A stretch of DNA of 64,000 bases from Candidatus Thiodiazotropha sp. CDECU1 (GCF_963455295.1 NZ_OY734020.1:2170001-2234000); one strand, 5' to 3'; positions 1-8,730 are shown, numbered from the stretch's first letter. The notes: generated from the sequence alone by a model not told the origin. Numbers and translations: made by a program.

Positions 1-174
1 CCTGCTGAGCTAGGGTTAAAATATCTAGAACTGGGTAGCCACGAATCTGAACGCCATGAAGCGTCTGTTGTCGCCACTTTGTCTCAACCCGGAACACAAT
101 ATTGGATACTATCGCTCGGGACATCGGCCTTACCTCCAGCAGTGGAATGTACTCTGTGCGCTAGATGTCGTCCG
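1..174 (+). CDS. 3' end of an unidentified gene, possibly an IclR-type regulator
   Basis: The first reading frame is open from base 1 to a TGA at 172-174, giving 57 residues and no start inside the window. The peptide has a short alternating hydrophobic stretch (VVATLSQPGTQYWILSLG) that loosely resembles the last strand region of IclR-family effector domains. That comparison is from memory and weak. It could equally be a chance open frame. If real, the gene ends about 450 bases before the acyl-CoA dehydrogenase-like gene, on the same strand. Confidence 0.25.
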
Positions 175-630
175 TGAACTTATATAAAGATGGCATTTGC
201 CTGCCATTGACAGATAACTCTAGTGATTCAAGCTGTACAGCGATATACGCAGAACTACGTGTATGCTATGAAGGTAGATATTGCTATGGTATATGTCAGT
301 GAATATCTGTTGTCACGTGGGTGAGACACGTAATATTACGGTGTGTCATTTGAGTGTTACGGTTATTTTGTACCGAAATATGGACTCGCCAGTACAAAGT
401 CTTTCAGGATAATAATTACAGACATCACTTAGATATTGATTTTCAATAGATATACAGTACAAGATGTAATAAATCCTGAGCATGCTGGCTAATATCAGAT
501 TTAACTTTCACCCCAACAGGTTGAAGGAAATAAAGTATGGACTAAAACTTGCGAGCTGCTACTAGTTGGATTGAATGACTCAATCGCATATAGCATAATG
601 AATATAACTGCCCATTAAGGTCACCTATCC
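175..630. other. A+T-rich upstream region of the oxidation cluster
   Basis: No convincing coding sequence is seen. The stretch is A+T-rich and holds several ACGT-centred words, including the candidate operator at 251-270 and CACGTGGGTGAGACACG near 314. A weak AAGG ribosome-binding site precedes the ATG at 631. It probably contains the promoter of the dehydrogenase-kinase-regulator operon; the exact promoter was not resolved. Confidence 0.4.
251..270 (+). promoter_or_regulatory. Candidate operator, site 1 of a shared motif
   Basis: The sequence AGAACTACGTGTATGCTATG contains the core ACTACGTGTAT. Close relatives lie upstream of the haemoglobin gene (4590-4609, ACTACGTATAT) and of the alkB-like gene (7348-7366 and 7421-7436, both on the - strand). 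The recurrence ahead of three separate units suggests a binding site for the FixJ-type regulator encoded at 3851-4462. The link to that protein is inference. Confidence 0.4.
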
Positions 631-1794
631 ATGTATCCTCGAGACTTGGAATCCATTCTTGAGCAGGTCCAGCACATAGCAAAAGGTGTAGTCGCTAAAA
701 ACGCCTTCGATGTCGATAAGCAAGCACGCTGGCCAGAGGAGGGCCTTCGCGCGTTGCAGCAGGCAGGGATTGCCGGGCTGTCTGTGCCCGTAGAATACGG
801 GGGTCTTGGGCATGGCTCATTTGCTGTCGCTCAGGTATGCGAACTGCTCGGACAGGAATGTGCATCTACGGCAATGTGTTTTGGCATGCATTGCGTGGGT
901 TCAGCTGTGCTCTCTGCCAAGGCAACAACAGACCAACAAGAGCGTTTTCTACATCCAATTTCTGCTGGGGAGCATCTCACAACGCTTTCCCTTAGCGAGG
1001 CGGGGACTGGCTCTCATTTCTATATACCTAATACACGCTTGGATGCTAAATCCCCGGAAAAGTATCACGTTACAGGCACCAAGACATTTGTAACCAACGG
1101 CCAGCATGCGGATTCATACGTTATCTCAACTGTGGCAGCTGACCAGGATGGCCCAATGGGTGAGTTTTCCTGTATTGTGGTGCCCGCTGACGCTAAAGGT
1201 TTGAGTTGGGGACCTCCCTGGTCTGGATTGGGAATGCGCGGTAACTCATCCACCAGCCTGACCTTGGATAAGGTAGCTATAACCCGAGACAACTTGCTTG
1301 GCGAAGAGGGTGATCAGATATGGTATGTGTTTCAAGTCGTTGCACCATTTTTTCTTATGGCAATGACGGGCACCTACCTGGGTATAGCGAGTGCTGCCTT
1401 GGAAGAGGCGAGAATCCATCTACTCAGACGTCAATACACCGAAAGTGGAACAGGGCTTTCTCAACTACCTGTCGTGCAACACCGACTTGGAACGCTATGG
1501 GGGATGTTGGAGCGGACCCGACGTCTGTGCTACCACGCGGCAGCAACTTTTGATGCTGGAGATCCAGATGCACTTCCGACGGTGTTTACAGCGAAGGCAG
1601 AGGTTGCTGATTGCGCAGTGACCGTAGTCAATGAGGTTATGACACTAACGGGGGGGCTTGCTTACCGAGACGACTCTCGACTGCATCAACTTTTACGTGA
1701 TGCTAGAGCAGCACATGTTATGGCTCCCACTACAGACATGCTGCGAACATGGACAGGTAGAGTATTACTCGGCCTGCCAATATTGGGGGTATAA
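631..1794 (+). CDS. Acyl-CoA dehydrogenase-like flavoprotein
   Basis: 387 residues, the usual length for the acyl-CoA dehydrogenase family, with N-terminal helical, central beta-barrel (VTGTKTFVTNG near residue 148) and C-terminal four-helix domains. The family binds FAD and mostly oxidises acyl-CoA thioesters to enoyl-CoA. The C-terminal GGLAYRDDSRLHQLLRDAR segment (from about residue 341) is typical. The position usually holding the catalytic Glu (YEGT in medium-chain enzymes) reads MAPT, with Ala365 in place of Glu. The base may therefore be elsewhere, as in some family branches, or the enzyme may do different flavin chemistry. It is followed after 3 bases by the sensor kinase gene, so the two are probably co-transcribed. 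Confidence 0.85.
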   Translation: MYPRDLESILEQVQHIAKGVVAKNAFDVDKQARWPEEGLRALQQAGIAGLSVPVEYGGLGHGSFAVAQVCELLGQECASTAMCFGMHCVGSAVLSAKATTDQQERFLHPISAGEHLTTLSLSEAGTGSHFYIPNTRLDAKSPEKYHVTGTKTFVTNGQHADSYVISTVAADQDGPMGEFSCIVVPADAKGLSWGPPWSGLGMRGNSSTSLTLDKVAITRDNLLGEEGDQIWYVFQVVAPFFLMAMTGTYLGIASAALEEARIHLLRRQYTESGTGLSQLPVVQHRLGTLWGMLERTRRLCYHAAATFDAGDPDALPTVFTAKAEVADCAVTVVNEVMTLTGGLAYRDDSRLHQLLRDARAAHVMAPTTDMLRTWTGRVLLGLPILGV

Positions 1795-1797
1795 GTC

Positions 1798-3858
1798 GTG
1801 AGTCGTGCGATCAAAGGGAGTGAACGTGGTGAGTTACATAATCAGTATAAGGATGGAAAACATCAGCCTCAAGAAGTTGATGCCAGGTTAGGTGTTTCCA
1901 CTAACAATTTAGTATCCAGTGGTATTATGGGAAATGTTGCACTTCTTAATGTTGACCCGCCTATCTACCGCTTGATCCATGAGAAGCTAAATTCAAAACT
2001 TAATTTAGAGGATTTGACAGCATTAGAGCAACTGTATAACGGGTTGGAACAAGGACGTGTCTGTGTTGATGCTCTAGTGCTTGGTGTAAGTCTTGAAGAG
2101 CCGGTGCGGATCGCACAGCGTATTCAGTCACTTGGTATCGATATACCCGTATTAATACTAACCGAACCCGAACAATACCAAAAGCTCAAAAATGCACTAA
2201 AGTTTGCCCCATTTATTGGTAATGATGTTCTACTCTGTTCGATAGCCAATGCTGAATACCTACCACAAAAATTATATGACGCAGTGGAAAGGGTCCACAA
2301 ACGGCGACGCTACATAGGTTCAATGAAAGCGGCTCAGGTCAGTCTGGGATCAATATCGAGAAGCCGCCCACCAATTACCAGCTATTATGAACGATTGCTT
2401 GATCATGCACCTATTGGTGTAGTGAATATCAATATTAACGGAGCCATACTTAATTTAAATCGCCATGCCTGCCAGGTATTGGATATCAATGAACGTGATG
2501 CCCTGGGTACCCTTCTTGGTGATCTGTTTACAGAGTCTGAGAGGGATAGGCTACAAGCTATAATTGCTCGTTGTGTTGCACCGCTTGGCAGAAGGATGTC
2601 TGAGATATTTCAGATAGGGATTAACCCAATTCGGTTTGTAGAATTAAATGCTTCCTCTTTTGTTGACCGTTCTGGGCAACTTGGTGCAACCATCATTCTA
2701 CAGGATGTTTCAGATCGAATTCATGCTGAGGAGGATCGAAATAAAGCCCTTGATGAGCTACGTGCTAGCGAACACCGCTATCGCGAACTGGTAGAAACGA
2801 TGAGTGAGGCACTAGCCTTAACCGATGCCCAGTACAATATCACCTTTATTAATCAACGCTTCTGCGACCTTTTTGGATACGCCGGAGAAGAGATTATCGG
2901 ACAACCACTTATCGACCTGGTTCACGAAAATACCAAGGATATTATGCTCCAGAGAATGGCTGACAATCCATCTGTGGATCAGGAAAGTTTCGAAACCACC
3001 TGGCTACGAAAGGATGGCAACTTAATCTATACGTTGACATCACCGAAATCTATTTTTAACGAAAACCAACAATATATGGGTTGTCTGGGGGTGTTTACTG
3101 ACATCACTGACAGGAAGGAGGTAGAACAACGGGAAAAGTTACACATGCTTGAGTTGGCCCAAGCATCCAGAGTGTCCACCATCGGCGAAATGAGTAGCCA
3201 AATAGCACATGAACTTGCACAGCCGTTGAGCGCCATTGGTGGTTTGAGTACGGCTTTACTGAAACTTCTCGATGCTGGAACATCATCTTTTGATGATATT
3301 ACTGATAGTCTCATTTCGATTCAAACACAAGCAAACCGCGCACGCGAGATTATTATCAGGCTGCGTGATTTTGTGCGTAACGATGAGCTCCGGCAAGTAT
3401 CAATCAATCTAAATGATCTAATCAATTCTGTTATTCGATTAGCCAATGTAGACGCTTATTGGAGCGATATAAAAATAGTGTTGTTATTGGATGATAATCT
3501 TCCAAATGTCACAGGTGATGGAATTTTGATTGAACAAGTGTTGCTCAACTTAGTGCGTAATGCTTGTCATGCAATGCAGGATATCTGCAGTGATAGTAAA
3601 ATTCTGACTATCTCCAGCCGACAAGACGACTCTGAAAATATAAGAATATCAGTAGAAGATACTGGTCCTGGATTGAATGAATCCATGCTCAAACAAGTAT
3701 GCCAACCATTTTTTAGTACAAAAGAAAAAGGTATGGGTATGGGACTTGCTATTGCACGCTCCGTAGTAGAAGCACATGCTGGACAGATGCTTGTAAGTAA
3801 TACGCCACAGGGTGGCGCCAGCTTTAGTTTTACACTACCAATAAACGCTGATGAATAA
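1798..3858 (+). CDS. Soluble PAS-domain sensor histidine kinase
   Basis: 686 residues from a GTG start 3 bases after the dehydrogenase stop. The N-terminal 170 residues look like a degenerate receiver-type fold (GNVALLNVDPP..., VLILTEPE). Two PAS domains follow (about 195-315 and 325-450). The HisKA domain has the H-box AHELAQPL with phospho-acceptor His471, and the HATPase domain shows N588 and the VEDTGPGL box near 619-626. No membrane segment is seen, so it should sense a cytoplasmic signal such as a hydrophobic substrate, oxygen or redox state. The H-box resembles the FixL/TodS/StyS type, two of which sense aromatic hydrocarbons. The gene overlaps the regulator gene by 8 bases. The signal sensed is unknown. 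Confidence 0.9.
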   Translation: MSRAIKGSERGELHNQYKDGKHQPQEVDARLGVSTNNLVSSGIMGNVALLNVDPPIYRLIHEKLNSKLNLEDLTALEQLYNGLEQGRVCVDALVLGVSLEEPVRIAQRIQSLGIDIPVLILTEPEQYQKLKNALKFAPFIGNDVLLCSIANAEYLPQKLYDAVERVHKRRRYIGSMKAAQVSLGSISRSRPPITSYYERLLDHAPIGVVNININGAILNLNRHACQVLDINERDALGTLLGDLFTESERDRLQAIIARCVAPLGRRMSEIFQIGINPIRFVELNASSFVDRSGQLGATIILQDVSDRIHAEEDRNKALDELRASEHRYRELVETMSEALALTDAQYNITFINQRFCDLFGYAGEEIIGQPLIDLVHENTKDIMLQRMADNPSVDQESFETTWLRKDGNLIYTLTSPKSIFNENQQYMGCLGVFTDITDRKEVEQREKLHMLELAQASRVSTIGEMSSQIAHELAQPLSAIGGLSTALLKLLDAGTSSFDDITDSLISIQTQANRAREIIIRLRDFVRNDELRQVSINLNDLINSVIRLANVDAYWSDIKIVLLLDDNLPNVTGDGILIEQVLLNLVRNACHAMQDICSDSKILTISSRQDDSENIRISVEDTGPGLNESMLKQVCQPFFSTKEKGMGMGLAIARSVVEAHAGQMLVSNTPQGGASFSFTLPINADE

Positions 3859-4462
3859 ACAACAGACTATCTATATTGTCGATGATGAAGAACCGGTTCG
3901 TCGTGCATTGACCCTACTGGCCAAGGCTGATGGGTTGCAGTCAAAGTCCTATAGTTCAGCTCTGGCCTTTTTAGATGAAATCGATAAAGTAGGCCCTGGT
4001 TGCTTATTGCTTGATGTTTGTATGCCAGAAATGACCGGACCTGAGCTTCAGGAGGAGCTGAAGAATAGGGGGTGTTTGCTGCCGGTTATTATTATCACAG
4101 GCCATGGCGACGTCCCTGTTGCAGTACGCGCAATGCAGGATGGGGCACAAGATTTTATAGAAAAGCCATTTGACAGCGAAGATCTGATGGATCGGGTACA
4201 TAAATGCCTGAGCAATGCAGCAAAAAAGGATGAATTGGAGCAACAAAAACTCGAGTCAGGCAAGCTGCTTGCACAATTGACGCCCAGAGAATATCAAATA
4301 ATGGAACTGCTTGTAGCAGGTCGACGTAATAAGGAGATTGCCCGGGAGTTATTCATCAGTTTTAGGACTGTAGAATTACATCGTGCAAAGATCATGGAAA
4401 AGCTCAATGCCAAGTCTCTCTCTGATGTTGTTCGTCTAGCTATGCTTCACACAATGGCTTGA
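3851..4462 (+). CDS. FixJ/StyR-type LuxR-family response regulator
   Basis: 203 residues. An N-terminal receiver domain has the acidic pocket DDEE (residues 11-14), phospho-acceptor Asp55 in LLLDVCMPEMTG, and the conserved Lys in EKPF. A linker joins it to a C-terminal LuxR/GerE helix-turn-helix (LTPREYQIMELLVAGRRNKE onward). It overlaps the kinase gene by 8 bases and is almost certainly its partner. FixJ, StyR and TodT are relatives of the same build that activate oxygen- or hydrocarbon-responsive genes. Because it sits at the head of an oxygenase cluster, it probably controls that cluster. This is inference from position and the shared upstream motif. Confidence 0.92.
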   Translation: MNKQQTIYIVDDEEPVRRALTLLAKADGLQSKSYSSALAFLDEIDKVGPGCLLLDVCMPEMTGPELQEELKNRGCLLPVIIITGHGDVPVAVRAMQDGAQDFIEKPFDSEDLMDRVHKCLSNAAKKDELEQQKLESGKLLAQLTPREYQIMELLVAGRRNKEIARELFISFRTVELHRAKIMEKLNAKSLSDVVRLAMLHTMA

Positions 4463-4589
4463 TCCGCTCCAATCCACATTCACAATACTAACTTCAATAT
4501 GCCGCTATAGATCAGCGGTAAATCATCATTACTAGCTGATCAAGAGTTTCAACCTGAATACTCTTAGTCATAGTCGGGGCTTTTCACGT

Positions 4590-4609
4590 GTTACTACGTA
4601 TATACCCTT
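4590..4609 (+). promoter_or_regulatory. Candidate operator, site 2 of a shared motif
   Basis: The core ACTACGTATAT lies in the intergenic region before the haemoglobin gene, about 150 bases upstream of its start. It differs at one position from the core of site 1 at 251-270. A CACGTG word sits just to its left. The role is inferred from recurrence only. Confidence 0.4.
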
Positions 4610-4758
4610 GACGATGCCGAATCTAACATCTTGTATAACACCTTTCGTCGTGCATTTGTCGCGCCGGTATGATTAATACTAACTATTTCTATAGCTAATG
4701 GCAGGTGTTACAACTTTCATTAGTAGAAGTCCACCATGTAAGAAAACTGGAGAGAACT

Positions 4759-5127
4759 ATGAGCGAAGCAGAATCAACTCTATATGTGAGATTAGGTGGT
4801 CAGGAGGGCATCGCTGCTATCGTGGATGACATCTGGGATAACCATGTTAGTAATCCTGCAATAAAACAGCGGTATGCAGCAAGTGATCCTGATAATGTGA
4901 AGCGACTAGTACGTGAATTCTTCGGGGCGGGTATCGGCGGGCCTGAAACCTATACTGGCGATGATATGCTCACTGCCCATAAAGGCATGAATATCAGCGA
5001 TAAGGAATTTGTTGCCGTTGTTGATGATGTATTAAGTGCACTTGACAAAAATAGTGTTGGCCAGAAAGAGAGAGATGAGGTTTTGTGCATTCTCTATTCA
5101 ATGAAGGGCGATATCGTTCACGTCTAA
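4759..5127 (+). CDS. Group I truncated haemoglobin
   Basis: 122 residues. The chosen ATG at 4759 has a GGAGAG ribosome-binding site just upstream; an in-frame ATG at 4705 would add 18 residues unlike the family. The fold signature is clear: YVRLGGQEGIAAIVDDIW at the N-terminus, GGPETYTG, and LTAHKGM carrying the proximal haem ligand His74. Truncated haemoglobins bind O2 or NO. Next to an O2-dependent membrane oxygenase, roles in oxygen supply or NO removal are both plausible. It is the first gene of a run with a ferredoxin, a GST-like protein and an oxygenase reductase. Confidence 0.88.
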   Translation: MSEAESTLYVRLGGQEGIAAIVDDIWDNHVSNPAIKQRYAASDPDNVKRLVREFFGAGIGGPETYTGDDMLTAHKGMNISDKEFVAVVDDVLSALDKNSVGQKERDEVLCILYSMKGDIVHV

Positions 5128-5179
5128 GAATTACGCTTATAACGAATTACTAGAATGACATTTCATCAGGAGCAAACTA

Positions 5180-5362
5180 ATGGGAAAAATCAGCTGGGAT
5201 GAAAAAAGCTGTCAGCACGCAGGTAATTGTGTAAAAGGTCTGCCGAATGTTTTCAAGATCGATGATGGCAGGTTTGTCATTGATGGAAATGCGGCCAGTG
5301 CTGAAGAAATAAAGAAAGTTGTCGATAGCTGTCCATCTGGTGCTTTGAAGTATAAAGATTAG
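5180..5362 (+). CDS. Small single-cluster ferredoxin (divergent Fer4_19-like)
   Basis: 60 residues with a good ribosome-binding site (AGGAG). It has Cys11, Cys17 and Cys51 in a C-x5-C ... CPSGAL arrangement. This matches the divergent 4Fe-4S mono-cluster domain in which only three Cys are obvious (CxxAGxC, then CPSGAL). With three Cys it may hold a 3Fe-4S cluster or use a non-Cys ligand. Relatives serve as electron carriers beside oxygenases. It sits 52 bases after the haemoglobin gene and 53 before the first GST-like gene. Its partner protein is not known. Confidence 0.8.
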   Translation: MGKISWDEKSCQHAGNCVKGLPNVFKIDDGRFVIDGNAASAEEIKKVVDSCPSGALKYKD

Positions 5363-5415
5363 GTGCATTTAACAGTTATTATTCATCTCATACCAGACGA
5401 GGAGAAACCAAGATT

Positions 5416-6102
5416 ATGTTAGGCGACCACTTGAAAACCAAGATGATGCTATTCGGTATTGCAAAAGACCCGGATACCCTGAAATGCCTGATGACTGCAG
5501 GTGAAAAGGGAGTAGATATTGATAGTCGAGTAGTGGGTGAGACAGCATTATCTGCTGACTCCCAGGAGTTTCGATCTATGTCACCATTTGGTACTACTCC
5601 TTGCCTTAAAGATGTGGACTTTGTTCTTTGCGGTACATCAACCATTATGTCTTATCTCAACGATAAGGGTTTTGGACCTTCGCTGATTCCACGAAATGGT
5701 GTAGCACGTGCAATTCATTATCAATGGTCTGAATTGGCTACACAGCACGCAGCGCCCCAGATTGCAAAATTAATATCAGGTGATGCTGACGAAACTACTG
5801 TTGCAGCACTAGCTGCATTGCTTGACGCATTGGATGTTCAGCTACAGGATAACCGTTATCGTGGTGACTTTATCGTTGGAGAATATTCATTAGCTGACAT
5901 CCATTGGGCGCCATATGTCCATTGTTGTGAAATCACTGGGAAGGGTGATCTTATCTCATCTCGCGCTGCAGTAAAAAGTTGGTGGGATAAGGTAAAAGCG
6001 CATAAGAGCACAAGTAAGGAAAACTACATAGCCTACGACGTTCTTCCCACCATTGATGAAATAAAGGCCAATGAACTTCGGTCTATTACAATCAATGCCT
6101 GA
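5416..6102 (+). CDS. Glutathione S-transferase-like protein, paralogue 1
   Basis: 228 residues. The N-terminal half reads as a thioredoxin-fold GST domain: PDTLKCLMTAGEKG, then SPFGTTPCL with the cis-Pro, then a CGTSTIMSYL segment in the place of the usual ESxAI motif. The helical C-terminal half carries FIVGEYSLADIHW, the counterpart of the GST N-capping box. The classical N-terminal catalytic Ser/Cys/Tyr is not obvious; a Thr in PDT is at about the right place. Paralogues at 9107 and 9844 share the Dx/NT..K, cis-Pro and G[DE]YSxAD[IV]HW signatures. Placement in an oxygenase cluster suggests glutathione conjugation of a reactive product, as an inference. Confidence 0.8.
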   Translation: MLGDHLKTKMMLFGIAKDPDTLKCLMTAGEKGVDIDSRVVGETALSADSQEFRSMSPFGTTPCLKDVDFVLCGTSTIMSYLNDKGFGPSLIPRNGVARAIHYQWSELATQHAAPQIAKLISGDADETTVAALAALLDALDVQLQDNRYRGDFIVGEYSLADIHWAPYVHCCEITGKGDLISSRAAVKSWWDKVKAHKSTSKENYIAYDVLPTIDEIKANELRSITINA

Positions 6103-6184
6103 GTCCAAAAAATAACCCTAGTGAATTTACCAAGGAAGGTATTGTTAGGGTTCAATATTAAGCTTTAGTGCTGCGAGAAATAAT

Positions 6185-7270
6185 ATGTTTGGCCTTTTTG
6201 GAAAATCGAAAAAAGAGTTCCAGGCCAGAGTCCAGCCTTCTGGAAAGAGCCTTGAGGTACAAGCTGGTGACAACCTGCTTAAGGCGGGACTGGCTTCCGG
6301 TCTGAATTGGCCCCATGACTGCCGTGTAGGAAGTTGTGGTACTTGCAAATGCCGCTTAGTTGAGGGGAAAGTTAAAGAACTCTCAGATTTTGCATATGTA
6401 CTCGATGGTGATGAGTTGAATAATGGCATGATCCTGGCCTGTCAATCACAGCTCAAGAGCGATATTGTTGTTGAGGTTGAATTAGGCACTGGTGATGCAG
6501 AAGCAGCAGGTGTAAGCACAACAGAAGGAGTATTGAGTGCAACACGTATGCTGACGCACGATATCATGGAGTTGACTATAACCATCGACCACCCTTTACG
6601 TGTAAAGGGTGGTCACTACAAAGCAGGGCAATATGCCGATATCACATTTCCAGGAATTAGCCGTCCAAGATCATACTCATTTGCAGCAGCTCCGGAAGAT
6701 GATGATCGTAATGAACTCACTTTTTTCATCCGTAAAGTACCAAATGGTGAGCTTACAACATGGTTGTTTGAGGAAGACCGAACTGGCAGCCCGGTAACTG
6801 TGAGTGGGCCCTATGGTTCATTCTGGCTGAGAGAAGGTGAAGGGCCTGTAGTATGTATAGCTGGTGGTAGCGGCATGAGTTCCATTAAGGCCTTGCTGGA
6901 GCATGCTGCCAACCAGGGTTGCACCAGGGATACCGTCTATCTGTTTGGAGCCAGGACTCAGGCAGACCTTTATTGCTTGGATGCAATGAGTTCATTGGAA
7001 AATCAGTGGAATTCTGGAAGTAAATTGCGGTTTATCCCAGTTCTATCTGATGAACCGGCTGATAGTGACTGGCAGGGATTACGCGGCATGGTGACCGAGC
7101 ACATTCCCGGTCAACTATCAGACTGGGCTTCAGCGCAGGCCTACCTGTGTGGTCCTCCGCCAATGATTGATGCAGCAATCGAGTCACTTAAGCAGCAAGG
7201 GGTCAACAATAGTGAGATACATTTTGACAAATTCCTTGATGCCAGCAGCATGCCAAATGGCCGTCAATGA
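6185..7270 (+). CDS. XylA-type oxygenase reductase (2Fe-2S ferredoxin, FAD and NAD domains)
   Basis: 361 residues. A plant-type 2Fe-2S domain comes first, with Cys46, Cys51, Cys54 and Cys86 (DCRVGSCGTCKC ... LACQSQ). An FAD domain with RPRSYSFAAAP (about residues 158-168) and an NAD(P) domain with AGGSGMSSIKALL follow. This is the domain order of XylA, BenC and phenol hydroxylase reductases, which pass electrons from NADH to an oxygenase. XylA serves the AlkB-like membrane hydroxylase XylM. The alkB-like gene lies 236 bases downstream and no rubredoxin is seen, so this protein is the likely electron donor. Specificity for NADH is assumed from the family. Confidence 0.92.
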   Translation: MFGLFGKSKKEFQARVQPSGKSLEVQAGDNLLKAGLASGLNWPHDCRVGSCGTCKCRLVEGKVKELSDFAYVLDGDELNNGMILACQSQLKSDIVVEVELGTGDAEAAGVSTTEGVLSATRMLTHDIMELTITIDHPLRVKGGHYKAGQYADITFPGISRPRSYSFAAAPEDDDRNELTFFIRKVPNGELTTWLFEEDRTGSPVTVSGPYGSFWLREGEGPVVCIAGGSGMSSIKALLEHAANQGCTRDTVYLFGARTQADLYCLDAMSSLENQWNSGSKLRFIPVLSDEPADSDWQGLRGMVTEHIPGQLSDWASAQAYLCGPPPMIDAAIESLKQQGVNNSEIHFDKFLDASSMPNGRQ

Positions 7271-7347
7271 CCTATCAAGTATCTCGAGTGAATTGAACTC
7301 GACTGGCGTGTAATATTTTTCTCAATACTTTACATATACTATTTTCT

Positions 7348-7366
7348 CCACGTATATGTAGTTCTA
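7348..7366 (-). promoter_or_regulatory. Candidate operator, site 3 of a shared motif
   Basis: On the - strand this reads GTAGAACTACATATACGTG. It shares AGAACTAC with site 1 (251-270) and the pattern ACTAC[GA]T[GA]TA. It lies about 140 bases upstream of the alkB-like start in an A+T-rich 236-base gap. Its role is inferred from recurrence. Confidence 0.35.
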
Positions 7367-7420
7367 CCTATTTAAGCAACACTATTTTGCTAAATATCAC
7401 TTTTTTTCAGCATTAAATAA

Positions 7421-7436
7421 GAAAACACGTAGTGAT
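7421..7436 (-). promoter_or_regulatory. Candidate operator, site 4 of a shared motif
   Basis: On the - strand this reads ATCACTACGTGTTTTC, with core ACTACGTGT as in site 1. It is followed on the + strand by a second ACGTAT word, giving a cluster of such words 70-85 bases upstream of the alkB-like gene. The gap would be expected to hold a promoter for the oxygenase. Confidence 0.35.
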
Positions 7437-7506
7437 ACGTATAGGACTGAAGACGTTCTCTTATTAGATTTAATATCGCACCTGTACTAGAACTGGAGGA
7501 TCTCAA

Positions 7507-8730
7507 ATGAATAAATTTATGGTCAATTTAAGATACTTTCTAACACCAGCACTTATCGTCGCATCGTTAATAGGTATTGTGATCGGTGGTCCATGGGTTT
7601 GGCTCGGCGTAGCGATGTTCGTAGCTTCAATCATACTGGACTGGGTAACTAGCGTATTGCCAACCCATGCCAGACCAGCCGGTACCGACAAGAATGGTGA
7701 ACTCAACGGCATACCGTGGCTGTTGAATACCATGATGTATATGCAATTCCCTGTGTTCGTGGCCTTACAACTATCACTTGTATGGCGTGTGTATGAATAT
7801 ACAACAGGCGTACCCATAGGCTCAACGGAAATTCTTGGTGCAATGGAAATTGCCGGCATCTCCCTACCTGCACTCAGTATCCAGACAGGTATTACAGGTA
7901 TTGAACTGATTGGTGCAGCAATTTCATGCGCTTTATATATGGGATTGGGTATCATGTTTGGCCATGAGCTTTCTCATACCAAGGGTTGGACGTTCGTTCT
8001 CTCTCGTTGGATGATGGGGTTGAGCGGAATTGCACACTTCTGTTACGCACACGTCTACAACCACCACCTTGAATTGGCACATGAAGATGATCCTGCAACC
8101 TGTCCTCGTGGACGAGATATCTATAGGCACTATCTGCTGTCACATTTCGGTCAGTCACGATTTCTTTACGTCATGGAGCAACAGCGCTTAAAACGGCTCG
8201 GGAAGATGTTTTTTTCACCTGCCAATCGTTGGATCCGGGGTTATTTTATAAGCCTGCCTACCGTCTTCCTTTTCTGGTTCGCTGGTGGTTGGGAAGGACT
8301 TGGGATTATGGCCATCACATGGGTGATTTCCGGCTTTGAACTGGAAGTACTAAATTTTCTTGAGCATTACGGCCTTATTCGCGAGAAGGGGCAACCCATC
8401 GAGTACCGTCACTCCTGGGATGTTGGTGAGTCACCATTCACTCAGTTTGGATTTATAGAAATCGGTCGTCAGGGTGATCATCACGATCGTGGGGAGACTC
8501 ATTTTTGGGAGCTGGAGGAGGTCGGCTCACCAGACACGGGTCTTGGCTATTACGCGATGTTTTCATTATTACTGGTACCACCTATGTGGGAGAGCTTCAT
8601 CAAACCTCACCTGGCTAAATGGGATGCGGAAATGGCTTCAGAGGGTGAGCGACGGATCGCACAGCGTATGAATGCCAAGGCCGGTTGGCATGACATGGAC
8701 GAACTTTCGGCTCATGTAAGTCGCGCATAA
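7507..8730 (+). CDS. AlkB/XylM-family integral-membrane diiron oxygenase
   Basis: 407 residues with a strong GGAGG ribosome-binding site and several membrane segments. The family's histidine motifs are recognisable but divergent: HELSH (His153, His157), HVYNHH (His182, His186, His187) followed by AHEDDPAT, NFLEHYG (His287), and GRQGDHH (His325, His326). In canonical AlkB the last box reads QRHSDHH, so the first His of that box is Gln322 here. Family members insert oxygen into alkanes, xylenes or alkenes. With a XylA-like reductase upstream and no rubredoxin, this resembles the XylMA type more than classical AlkB-rubredoxin systems. GST-like genes on both sides hint at an epoxide or other electrophilic product. 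The substrate is unknown. Confidence 0.88.
   Translation: MNKFMVNLRYFLTPALIVASLIGIVIGGPWVWLGVAMFVASIILDWVTSVLPTHARPAGTDKNGELNGIPWLLNTMMYMQFPVFVALQLSLVWRVYEYTTGVPIGSTEILGAMEIAGISLPALSIQTGITGIELIGAAISCALYMGLGIMFGHELSHTKGWTFVLSRWMMGLSGIAHFCYAHVYNHHLELAHEDDPATCPRGRDIYRHYLLSHFGQSRFLYVMEQQRLKRLGKMFFSPANRWIRGYFISLPTVFLFWFAGGWEGLGIMAITWVISGFELEVLNFLEHYGLIREKGQPIEYRHSWDVGESPFTQFGFIEIGRQGDHHDRGETHFWELEEVGSPDTGLGYYAMFSLLLVPPMWESFIKPHLAKWDAEMASEGERRIAQRMNAKAGWHDMDELSAHVSRA

Noticed and set aside
7284-7302. Hairpin TCGAGT/ACTCGA after the reductase gene
   Set aside because: The stem is only 6 bp with no T-run, so it is not a convincing terminator.
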